From assembly GCA_013336025.1 (NCBI GenBank), contig JAAXUM010000141.1, forward strand, positions 1 to 5,489: a stretch of 5,489 nt of DNA, given 5' to 3'. Origin of the DNA: Chlorobiaceae bacterium. GTDB taxonomy: Bacteria; Bacteroidota; Chlorobiia; Chlorobiales; Chlorobiaceae. The number at the start of each line of letters is the position of its first letter. The stretch's first letter is position 1. The position numbers were made by a program, and so were the translations under genes. Below are positions 1 through 5,489 of this stretch, piece after piece. The notes beneath the pieces were generated by a model, which saw only the letters and a program-made list of their open reading frames with translations, was not told the origin of the DNA and did no database searches.

Positions 1-122
1 GCAAGTCTGATGAAAATATGATTGTTGGCGCGAATGCCAACACTTTAGTGGAATTTGCCAGCGAACCGCTGACAGGTCTGGCTGTAGCTGGACCAACGCG
101 TGTCCGCATTTACCCGGTTTGA
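1..122 (+). CDS. C-terminal end of a molybdopterin oxidoreductase catalytic subunit (partial)
   Basis: The frame is open from the window start and stops at TGA 120-122; the first whole codon begins at base 3. The tail reads GANANTLVEF, then SEPLTGLAVAGPTRVRIYPV. This matches the end of the molydopterin-dinucleotide-binding domain of the DMSO reductase superfamily, where a Gly-Ala-Asn-x-Asn stretch is followed by 'DP(I/L)(S/T)G' and a short Val-Arg-Ile ending. In PsrA/PhsA/TtrA-type enzymes this subunit carries the bis-MGD cofactor and acts on sulfur compounds or similar acceptors, usually exported with its iron-sulfur partner. The next start codon, 25 bases downstream, opens with a sequence typical of that iron-sulfur partner, which supports the call. 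Only about 39 residues are visible, so the substrate cannot be assigned. Confidence 0.72.
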   Translation, partial: KSDENMIVGANANTLVEFASEPLTGLAVAGPTRVRIYPV

Positions 123-136
123 GAGAACTTCACGCT

Positions 137-141
137 GGAGG
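137..141 (+). promoter_or_regulatory. Shine-Dalgarno site (GGAGG) for the chimeric frame
   Basis: GGAGG lies 6 bases before ATG 148. A TAG stop in the same frame sits at 142-144, two codons upstream, so translation of the following frame must start at 148 or later. The site therefore fixes the start. It also shows that the initiation signal belongs to the gene following the molybdopterin subunit and is not a native radA leader. Confidence 0.8.
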
Positions 142-147
142 TAGAAC

Positions 148-1485
148 ATGCCCCGCTGGGGAATGGTGATTGACCTGGATAAATGTTTTGCCTGCCAGAG
201 CTGGGGAACACTGCAGGAGATGCCGGAAGAAACACAGCAGAAAAAACACCAATCACCACACTCCGCCCTGCCTCTGCCGGAGGTTCAGCATCTGCATGAT
301 GCTGAACCTCTGGAATTTCAGCGTACCATGACCGGTATCGGTGAACTTGACCGTGTGCTTGGAGGAGGTCTCATGCAGGCATCGGCTGTACTTGTTGGAG
401 GTGAACCCGGTATCGGAAAATCCACACTGATGCTCCAGCTTGCTCCGCGCCTTCTACCGGCAAAAGTGCTCTATATTTCAGGAGAAGAGTCGCCGAACCA
501 GATTCGGGAACGGGCAAAACGCCTCTCGATCAAGGCTGATAACCTCCGTCTCTTTGCCGAGGTTAACCTTGAACGGATTCTCTCGGCCATACAACGCGAG
601 AAACCGGCACTGGTCATTATCGATTCTATTCAAACCGTCTACTCAGAAGAGTATCAAAGCTCGGCAGGCACCATAACCCAGATCAGGGAGTGCGCCGCAT
701 CACTCATCAGAGCAGCCAAGCAGCAGAATGTCATCCTCATGATCATTGGACATATCACCAAGGAGGGCGCTCTTGCCGGCCCGAAAACCCTTGAACATAT
801 GGTCGATACCGTTCTGCTGTTTGAAGGAGAAAATCACCAGCGCCACAGAATCGTCCGCTCGGTAAAAAACCGGTTTGGACCTACCAATGAAATCGGCGTT
901 TTCCGCATGGATGAATCAGGCCTTCAAGAGATCCTCAACCCTTCCGAGTTTTTTATCTCCGGCAGAAGAACCGATGTTCCGGGCAACTCGATTCTTGCTG
1001 CTCTTGAAGGATCCCGAGCCGTTCTTGTTGAGGTACAGGCTCTTGTTGCAAAAACATTCTTCCCGATGCCGCAACGTATCGCCACAGGTTTTGACCTGAA
1101 GCGGATGTCCATCATTCTTGCCGTACTTGAAAAAAGGCTTCAGATCGCAACCTGGGGACAGGATGTGTTTGTTAAAATTGCCGGCGGCCTCAAACTCATT
1201 GAGCCGGCAGCCGATCTTGCCATTGCCGCCGCCATTGCATCCGGACTTATGAACAGACCGGCTGACCCTTTGGCAGTATGCTGCGGAGAGATCGGTCTGT
1301 CGGGTGAACTCAGAGCCATCAGCGACAGTGAACGCCGCATCCGTGAAGCGGCCCATCTCGGGTTCAGCAGAATTGTCCTGCCTGAAGCCAACACTCGTGA
1401 ACTTAAACCCTCCCTGAAAAAACTGCCCATAACCATATCAGGGTGTAACACTCTTCAGCAGGCTCTTGAGAGCCTTGGTATCTGA
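148..1485 (+). CDS. radA: RadA/Sms DNA repair ATPase, N-terminus replaced by an iron-sulfur subunit start (chimera)
   Basis: RadA is a RecA-like hexameric helicase/ATPase that drives branch migration and processes recombination intermediates in the cytoplasm. Visible parts of the 445-residue product: Walker A GEPGIGKST at 85-93, GHITKEG at 201-207, Walker B LVIIDS at 155-160, the RadA hallmark KNRFG at 240-244, and a C-terminal Lon-like domain (about 270-445) with GGLKLIEPAADLAIA and GEIGLSGELR. The N-terminus is wrong for RadA. The family starts with a C4 zinc finger (CxxC, about 13 residues, CxxC followed by SWGT/AWNT). Here only the second pair, C13 and C16, remains, preceded by MPRWGMVIDLDK, which resembles the start of PsrB/NrfC-type 4Fe-4S subunits. 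The length is slightly below that of E. coli RadA (460). Neither a complete zinc site nor a 4Fe-4S site can form. The ATPase and Lon-like parts are intact. Identity from about residue 13 onward is certain; whether this fused gene exists in the cell is not. Confidence 0.93.
   Translation: MPRWGMVIDLDKCFACQSWGTLQEMPEETQQKKHQSPHSALPLPEVQHLHDAEPLEFQRTMTGIGELDRVLGGGLMQASAVLVGGEPGIGKSTLMLQLAPRLLPAKVLYISGEESPNQIRERAKRLSIKADNLRLFAEVNLERILSAIQREKPALVIIDSIQTVYSEEYQSSAGTITQIRECAASLIRAAKQQNVILMIIGHITKEGALAGPKTLEHMVDTVLLFEGENHQRHRIVRSVKNRFGPTNEIGVFRMDESGLQEILNPSEFFISGRRTDVPGNSILAALEGSRAVLVEVQALVAKTFFPMPQRIATGFDLKRMSIILAVLEKRLQIATWGQDVFVKIAGGLKLIEPAADLAIAAAIASGLMNRPADPLAVCCGEIGLSGELRAISDSERRIREAAHLGFSRIVLPEANTRELKPSLKKLPITISGCNTLQQALESLGI
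178..198 (+). other. Probable fusion junction between iron-sulfur subunit gene and radA
   Basis: Codons 11-17 read DKCFACQ. The part before it (MPRWGMVIDLD) fits 4Fe-4S ferredoxin-type subunits, which continue as KC, two residues, CxxC. The part after it (SWGTLQEM) fits RadA zinc fingers, where GKC, two residues, C is followed by xSWGT. Both families could share the nucleotides coding for Lys-Cys and Ala-Cys-Gln, so the crossover probably lies within this short stretch. The exact point cannot be fixed without the parental genes. Confidence 0.65.
280..310. repeat. Perfect 13-bp inverted repeat (hairpin) inside radA
   Basis: The left arm GAGGTTCAGCATC (280-292) and right arm GATGCTGAACCTC (298-310) are exact reverse complements around a 5-base loop, TGCAT. 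In RNA the stem can extend outward by a G-U pair (279/311) and two C-G pairs (278/312, 277/313). It encodes residues 45-55 (EVQHLHDAEPL), in the poorly conserved linker between the zinc finger remnant and the ATPase core. No T-run follows, so it does not look like an intrinsic terminator. Confidence 0.9.
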
Positions 1486-1606
1486 ATTTCATACTCTTGC
1501 ATCACTCCCCTCCTGTTCACAAGATTATTTCTTTTTCCTCTCCGTCTTCTTACATTGTCACAATATGAGAAAGACAAAACAAAAAACGTCTCTGTAAGGA
1601 GCAACC
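1486..1606. other. Intergenic region without a recognised gene
   Basis: This 121-base gap contains an almost pure pyrimidine tract (1528-1551, one G), a small palindrome ATTGT-C-ACAAT (1554-1564) and then an A-rich stretch (1568-1587). No strong hairpin with a T-run follows radA, so no terminator is called. A promoter for the downstream gene probably lies here, but no convincing -35/-10 pair can be named. Confidence 0.5.
1596..1601 (+). promoter_or_regulatory. Shine-Dalgarno site (AAGGAG)
   Basis: AAGGAG lies 5 bases before ATG 1607 and selects this start. It rules in the membrane-protein frame over the longer overlapping frame that opens at 1555, which has no such site. Confidence 0.8.
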
Positions 1607-1948
1607 ATGACAAATATTCTGATTCTCTGGCTTATCAATGCTGTTGCCGTGTATGCCACTGCCCATATTCTGGGAGGCATTCATGTGAAAAGTTTCGGTG
1701 CCGCAATTATTGTAGCGCTGATACTCGGGCTCGTCAATGCTATTGTAAGGCCGGTTCTCGTCTTTTTGTCAATCCCGTTCATCATTGTGACCCTCGGGCT
1801 CTTCCTGCTTGTCATCAACGCCCTCATGCTGCAATTATCGGCATCCCTGGTCAACGGCTTTTCGATAGACAGTTTCTGGTGGGCAGTAGCAGGATCACTG
1901 GTTATCAGTTTGATTTCGTGGGTTCTCGGATCTTTTCTGATTCCTTAA
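1607..1948 (+). CDS. Small four-helix membrane protein, YvlD / phage holin family 4 type
   Basis: The 113-residue product is almost entirely hydrophobic, with four likely transmembrane segments at about 4-23, 29-50, 55-78 and 89-112, short polar turns and no signal peptide cleavage site. The signature GLVNAIVRPVL (41-51), followed by SIPF and VTLGLFLLVINALML, is characteristic of the family listed as 'phage holin family protein' (PF04020 group, which includes Bacillus YvlD). Despite the name, members are usually chromosomal and not linked to phage, and their function is poorly defined; a role at the cell envelope is only inferred. No lysis or phage gene is nearby. The length is normal for the family and the gene looks intact. 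It has its own ribosome binding site and ends 31 bases before bchC. Confidence 0.88.
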   Translation: MTNILILWLINAVAVYATAHILGGIHVKSFGAAIIVALILGLVNAIVRPVLVFLSIPFIIVTLGLFLLVINALMLQLSASLVNGFSIDSFWWAVAGSLVISLISWVLGSFLIP

Positions 1949-1979
1949 CAATCACGCACACAGCAATAAATTTTCAGCC

Positions 1980-2936
1980 ATGCAGGGTGAAGCAAAAGCA
2001 ATTGTACTACAGAAAGCCAATAAAATGAAACTGCAGTCTGTGCCATATCGGGCCGATGAAGCAGAGGATGTTCTGGTTAAAACTATTGCAAGCACCATTA
2101 CTCCGGGACATGACCGGCTTCTGCTCACCAATAAACCCGTATCACACAGAGTTCTGAACTATCCCCTCATGCCAGGCAGCGAATCTATCGGCCAGGTTAT
2201 TGCAACAGGTTCCGCTGTCACCGATCTTCATCCCGGTGATTTCGTCTATGCATTCAAAGGAGACCGATGGGAAGGGATCGAGCCCTATTACGGTTGTCAT
2301 GGCGAGGTCATTCCGACATCACGAAAAAACCTGCTTCCGCTTGGTCGTCAGCCTATTCACCGGGATCTTTTGACAGGACTGCTTGGTTATACGATCAGCG
2401 CTCTTGAAAAAGTGAACGTCAACAGGGATTCAAGGGTACTCGTACTCGGTCTCGGATCGGCAGGTCTTATGGTTTCAGAATACCTCCACAGTATTGGGGT
2501 CAGACATGTTGATGCTGTTGAAACCTTCAGCATCAGAGGACAGCTCTCATCTGCTGAGCATATTGCACTTGATATCGGTGACTATACTGCCGAATTCAAT
2601 GACTGTTTCGATGTTGTGATTGAATGCACCGGGCGAATTCTCATGATTGAAAAAGCCGTACGCCTCATGAAACCAAGAGCAGCCGTCCTGCTGATGGGCA
2701 ATTATGAGGTCATGGGATATGATTATCGACTGATTCAGCAAAAGGAACCAGCTATCATATGCTCAAGCCTCACCGCACCGGCGCATATGGAGAAAGCCTT
2801 GTCAGTGCTTGAAAACAATCAGTTCGATACCGAAAAATTCTTTACCCATGTATTTCCTGTCAGCCAGTTCGAACTTGCCTATCGCATGGCACTTGACAGC
2901 AAGGAGTCCATCAAAACAGTCATAAGCTGGGTATAA
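1980..2936 (+). CDS. bchC: BchC, 3-hydroxyethyl bacteriochlorophyllide a dehydrogenase
   Basis: BchC oxidises the C3 1-hydroxyethyl group of the bacteriochlorophyllide a precursor to an acetyl group, late in bacteriochlorophyll a synthesis. In green sulfur bacteria that pigment serves the reaction centre, FMO protein and chlorosome baseplate. The 318-residue protein has the medium-chain dehydrogenase layout: a GroES-like N-terminal half (about 5-125; PGSESIGQV at 65-73, HPGDFVYAF at 84-92, YYGCHGEV at 103-110) and a Rossmann NAD(P) domain with VLVLGLGSAG (153-162) and DVVIECTGR (211-219). The usual zinc-binding GHE reads GSE, so this is not a standard zinc alcohol dehydrogenase. ATG 1980 is the only good start after the in-frame TGA at 1938-1940; it lacks a Shine-Dalgarno. 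Met16 (2025) would cut a conserved first strand. BchC is the best match by overall pattern; a related medium-chain dehydrogenase is the main alternative. Confidence 0.83.
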   Translation: MQGEAKAIVLQKANKMKLQSVPYRADEAEDVLVKTIASTITPGHDRLLLTNKPVSHRVLNYPLMPGSESIGQVIATGSAVTDLHPGDFVYAFKGDRWEGIEPYYGCHGEVIPTSRKNLLPLGRQPIHRDLLTGLLGYTISALEKVNVNRDSRVLVLGLGSAGLMVSEYLHSIGVRHVDAVETFSIRGQLSSAEHIALDIGDYTAEFNDCFDVVIECTGRILMIEKAVRLMKPRAAVLLMGNYEVMGYDYRLIQQKEPAIICSSLTAPAHMEKALSVLENNQFDTEKFFTHVFPVSQFELAYRMALDSKESIKTVISWV

Positions 2937-2945
2937 GATGAACCT

Positions 2946-4499
2946 ATGGGCATATCTATGGCAGAAGCAGTAGGCATTACTGCTGTTTCAAAAACATTCG
3001 GCACCTGCAGGGCAAACCACAATATTTCACTCTCAATCCGAAAAGGCTCCATTCACGCCATTGTCGGTGAAAACGGCGCTGGAAAAAGCACGCTGTCGAA
3101 AATCATCTACGGCATGTACCGCCCTTCATCCGGAGAGCTTGCCATCAATGGAAAACCCGTTCAGTTCACATCTCCCCGCGATGCAATCAATGCCGGAATA
3201 GGCATGGTTCATCAGCATTTCATGCTGATTCCAACACTCTCAGTTACTGAAAACATCATGCTCGGCAATGAGCAAACTCCCCTGTTTTCATTTTTTTCTC
3301 AAAAAAAAGCAAAGCAAGGCATTCAGCAGCTTTCAGAACTTTACGACATCCCGATCAATCCTGATTCTCTGGTGAGTTCCCTCTCTGTCGGGGAAGAGCA
3401 GCGCGTTGAAATCCTGAAACTGCTTTACCGGCAGGCCGATATCATGATTCTTGATGAACCGACAGCCGTACTTACTCCGAAGGAAACTATCCGGCTTTTT
3501 GCATCACTTCGCATCCTTGTCGGTAAAGGTAAAACCGTTATCCTCATCACCCACAAACTTGACGAGGTGCTTGATGTTGCAGACATGGTCACCGTTATGA
3601 AAAAAGGAGAAGTTGTCGCCTCCGTTCCGGTGCGCGGCATGACAAAAGAGCAGCTTGCAAGAATGATGGTTGGGCGGGATGTTCTGTTTCAGCAGAGTAA
3701 TCCGGCGTCAACGAAGGGAAAACCTGTACTTGAAATAACAAACCTTGGATTCATAACCGCAAAGGGTGAACAGAAACTGCATGATCTCAGCCTCAGGATA
3801 TGCTCCGGAGAGGTTTATGGCATAGCAGGCGTCGAGGGTAATGGACAACAGGAACTGCTTGCTATCCTTTGGGGAATGCAAGCGGAACACACGAAACTAT
3901 CAGGAGAAATCACCCTGCACGGTATTGAATTTTCCTCTCGGTCACCGGCAAAAATTGCTGGCATGGGAGTATCCTTTATCCCTGAAGACCGCTTGAAACA
4001 TGCAGTCATTACCGAATATACCCTCTCGGAAAATCTTGTCTTCGGCAGACACCGGGAAAAAATATTCCGGAAAGGCATTGGTTTCGATAAAGAAGAGATC
4101 GCTGAATATAGTGCGCGCATGATTTCCGAATACGATATCAGGTGCAGTGATCCTCTTCATCAATCACTTGGATCGCTGTCCGGTGGAAACCAGCAGAAAG
4201 TGGTTCTCTCGCGGGAATTGAACAGACCGGGTATAAGCTTGCTTGTTCTGGCACAACCAACAAGAGGAGTCGATATAGGAGCAATTGAAATGATCCATAA
4301 AAAAATTCTTGACGCACAACAAAAAGGAATGGCCATCTTGCTTGTATCCTCGGAACTGGAGGAGATCATTGCGCTCTCAACACGTATCGGCTGTCTCTAT
4401 AACGGTACTATCCGCCGCGAGTTCAGTGAGAAAGAGGTGATTCGAGGAAGATGCTGTGAGCAGGATTTCCAGAAAGAGATCGGCATTTCGATCACCTGA
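2946..4499 (+). CDS. BMP-family (nucleoside-type) ABC importer, double-domain ATP-binding protein
   Basis: This 517-residue cytoplasmic protein carries two fused ATPase domains and powers uptake through two permeases. Domain 1 is complete: Walker A GENGAGKST (41-49), Q-loop Gln90, signature LSVGE (146-150), Walker B IMILDEPTA (166-174) and switch His203. Domain 2 has the degenerate features normal for this family: GVEGNGQQEL (295-304) instead of Walker A, signature LSGGN (411-415), AQPTRGVD (436-443) with Gln in place of the catalytic Glu, and Ser in place of the switch His (LLVSSE, 465-470). The phrases EEQRVEILKLLYR and AVLTPKE point to the YufO/NupO-like branch, whose partners are BMP lipoproteins binding purine nucleosides or similar compounds, over ribose/xylose ATPases. 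The start follows the bchC stop by 9 bases without a Shine-Dalgarno; ATG 2958 (Met5) is an equally plausible start. The gene ends 15 bases before the permease start. The substrate is inferred only from the family. Confidence 0.9.
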   Translation: MGISMAEAVGITAVSKTFGTCRANHNISLSIRKGSIHAIVGENGAGKSTLSKIIYGMYRPSSGELAINGKPVQFTSPRDAINAGIGMVHQHFMLIPTLSVTENIMLGNEQTPLFSFFSQKKAKQGIQQLSELYDIPINPDSLVSSLSVGEEQRVEILKLLYRQADIMILDEPTAVLTPKETIRLFASLRILVGKGKTVILITHKLDEVLDVADMVTVMKKGEVVASVPVRGMTKEQLARMMVGRDVLFQQSNPASTKGKPVLEITNLGFITAKGEQKLHDLSLRICSGEVYGIAGVEGNGQQELLAILWGMQAEHTKLSGEITLHGIEFSSRSPAKIAGMGVSFIPEDRLKHAVITEYTLSENLVFGRHREKIFRKGIGFDKEEIAEYSARMISEYDIRCSDPLHQSLGSLSGGNQQKVVLSRELNRPGISLLVLAQPTRGVDIGAIEMIHKKILDAQQKGMAILLVSSELEEIIALSTRIGCLYNGTIRREFSEKEVIRGRCCEQDFQKEIGISIT

Positions 4500-4514
4500 A
4501 ACCATTGTTGTTCC

Positions 4515-5489
4515 ATGCACATAAAAACATTCCGCCTGCTTGTACCGCTGCTCTCCGTCACTGCCGCACTGCTTTGCAGCACATTGTTCATTATCGTTGC
4601 AGGAGCCGACCCTCTCTTAATCTATAATAAAATATACAAAGCAACACTTGGTTCAGGATATGGAGCCGGACAGGTTATTTTCAAAGCCACAACGCTTATA
4701 TTCACCGGACTTGCCGTCGCACTCCCATTCAAGGTTCGTCTTTTCAATATCGGGGGTGAAGGTCAGTTGCAGGTTGCCGCATTTGCCGTCGCAGTAGTCG
4801 GCGCTCTCCTGCCGTCAACCTTTTCCCCATTGCTCTCCATATCACTTTCGATGCTTGCCGGAATGAGTGCCGGAGCGTTCTGGGCACTGCTCGCAGGAGT
4901 AATGAAAGTGCGATTCGGCATTAACGAGGTCATTTCGACAATCATGCTGAACTTTATAGCACAGGGATTAACCGGATACCTGCTTACCGTTCATTTTGCT
5001 GTCCCATCAACCGAACACACTGCACCGATCAATATCTCATCTGCAATTCCTCACCTTGACGCTCTGACCGGATGGTTCAGAAGATCTCCTGCAAATCTCA
5101 GCGCACTTGCCGCAGTTGTCTGTGCTGTCGTGACTTCGATTCTGCTCTTCCAGTCAAGGTTCGGCTATGAAATGAGAGCTGTCGGCTTACAACCTGAAGC
5201 TGCAGAATATGCAGGCATAAATAAAAGCCGCCATATTCTTGTTGTCATGGCACTCTCAGGTGCTTTAGCAGGACTTGGCGCCAGTAACATGGTTCTTGGC
5301 TACAAACTGTATTACGAATCCGGACTCACAACCGGAGCCGGGTTTTCCGGTATTGCTGTAGCGCTTCTTGCAGGAGCACACCCCCTCATGGTCATGATCT
5401 CGGCACTGTTTTTCGCATTTCTTGAGTATGGAGGCCTTGCTGTCAACGCCGTTATACCGAAAGATATTTTTATGATAATTGAAGCAATC
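4515..5489 (+). CDS. BMP-family ABC importer permease, first subunit (3' end cut off by window)
   Basis: The frame from ATG 4515 is open to the last base: 325 codons with no stop. The product is a polytopic membrane protein with hydrophobic segments at about 8-30, 57-71, 85-100, 106-130, 137-160, 195-213, 242-262 and 278-310. Family motifs of the YufP/NupP-like permeases (BPD_transp_2 superfamily) are clear: FNIGGEGQL (77-85), GINEVISTIMLNF (135-147), which is the loop thought to contact the ATPase, MRAVGLQPEAAEYAGI (220-235) and GFSGIAVALLAG (276-287). Homologues are about 350-370 residues long, so only a short C-terminus is missing. It would form the transmembrane channel with a second permease, expected downstream. 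No Shine-Dalgarno precedes the ATG; coupling to the upstream ATPase gene is likely. The assignment as a nucleoside-type importer permease is strong, but the transported compound is unknown. Confidence 0.9.
   Translation, partial: MHIKTFRLLVPLLSVTAALLCSTLFIIVAGADPLLIYNKIYKATLGSGYGAGQVIFKATTLIFTGLAVALPFKVRLFNIGGEGQLQVAAFAVAVVGALLPSTFSPLLSISLSMLAGMSAGAFWALLAGVMKVRFGINEVISTIMLNFIAQGLTGYLLTVHFAVPSTEHTAPINISSAIPHLDALTGWFRRSPANLSALAAVVCAVVTSILLFQSRFGYEMRAVGLQPEAAEYAGINKSRHILVVMALSGALAGLGASNMVLGYKLYYESGLTTGAGFSGIAVALLAGAHPLMVMISALFFAFLEYGGLAVNAVIPKDIFMIIEAI

Noticed and set aside
436..443. ABC ATPase domain 2 lacking the catalytic Glu and switch His (residues 436-443 and 465-470)
   Set aside because: Degenerate second-domain residues are normal in BMP/sugar-type double ATPases, so this is not a sign of decay. 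The coordinates given here are residue numbers; the bases are about 4251-4274.
916..1356. 146-codon open frame on the minus strand inside radA
   Set aside because: It is antisense to the well-conserved Lon-like domain of RadA, has no recognisable motif and no ribosome binding site, and is best explained as a shadow of radA codon bias.
1486..1553. Possible terminator after radA (T-rich stretch at 1527-1551)
   Set aside because: No stable GC-rich stem precedes the T-rich tract, and the tract is interrupted by many C residues.
1554..1583. Palindrome ATTGT-C-ACAAT and a TTGTCA that could be an operator or a -35 box
   Set aside because: The arms are only 5 bases and no credible -10 box follows at 16-18 bases, so neither an operator nor a promoter can be supported.
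1555..2028. 157-codon frame on the plus strand overlapping the YvlD-like gene and the start of bchC
   Set aside because: The product is rich in Cys, Arg and His with no family pattern, whereas the other frame gives a clear membrane protein with a good ribosome binding site. It is a shadow.
2938..2973. 11-codon mini frame starting two bases after the bchC stop
   Set aside because: It has no ribosome binding site and overlaps the ATPase start in another frame. A role in translational coupling is possible but not supported.
4763..4945. 60-codon minus-strand frame within the permease gene
   Set aside because: It is antisense to a strongly recognisable permease and has no independent coding evidence.

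Overview
The window most likely comes from a green sulfur bacterium (Chlorobi; Chlorobium, Pelodictyon or Prosthecochloris type). The strongest evidence is a BchC-like bacteriochlorophyll biosynthesis dehydrogenase next to ordinary housekeeping genes of similar composition. The start of a molybdopterin oxidoreductase / iron-sulfur subunit pair, as found in sulfur-compound respiration or oxidation, fits that lifestyle. Species assignment is not possible from the sequence alone.

Layout, all on the + strand. (1) Bases 1-122 are the last 39 or so codons of a molybdopterin oxidoreductase catalytic subunit. (2) Bases 148-1485 are an open frame with a split identity. Its ribosome binding site and first dozen codons look like the start of a PsrB/DmsB/NrfC-type 4Fe-4S subunit, the expected next gene. 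From about codon 13 onward it is RadA, the DNA-repair ATPase, lacking the first half of its zinc finger. The switch lies where both families share a Lys-Cys-x-Ala/Gly-Cys-Gln-like stretch. It is either a microhomology deletion or an assembly/amplification chimera. (3) Bases 1607-1948 encode a four-helix membrane protein of the YvlD / 'phage holin family 4' group. (4) Bases 1980-2936 are bchC. (5) Bases 2946-4499 and 4515-5489 (running off the end) encode the double-domain ATPase and first permease of a BMP-family (nucleoside-type) ABC importer.

How the genes work together: the importer ATPase and permease clearly belong to one complex. The second permease and the lipoprotein binding protein would be expected downstream or elsewhere. 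bchC lies 9 bases before the ATPase gene, so the two are probably co-transcribed, though no functional link is evident. The YvlD-like gene and bchC are close on the same strand. Only the radA chimera and the YvlD-like gene have clear Shine-Dalgarno sequences.

The points most worth a second look are the radA chimera and a perfect 13-bp inverted repeat inside the RadA linker. I found no tRNA, rRNA, CRISPR array, insertion sequence or convincing rho-independent terminator, and I do not see an undescribed multi-gene system here.
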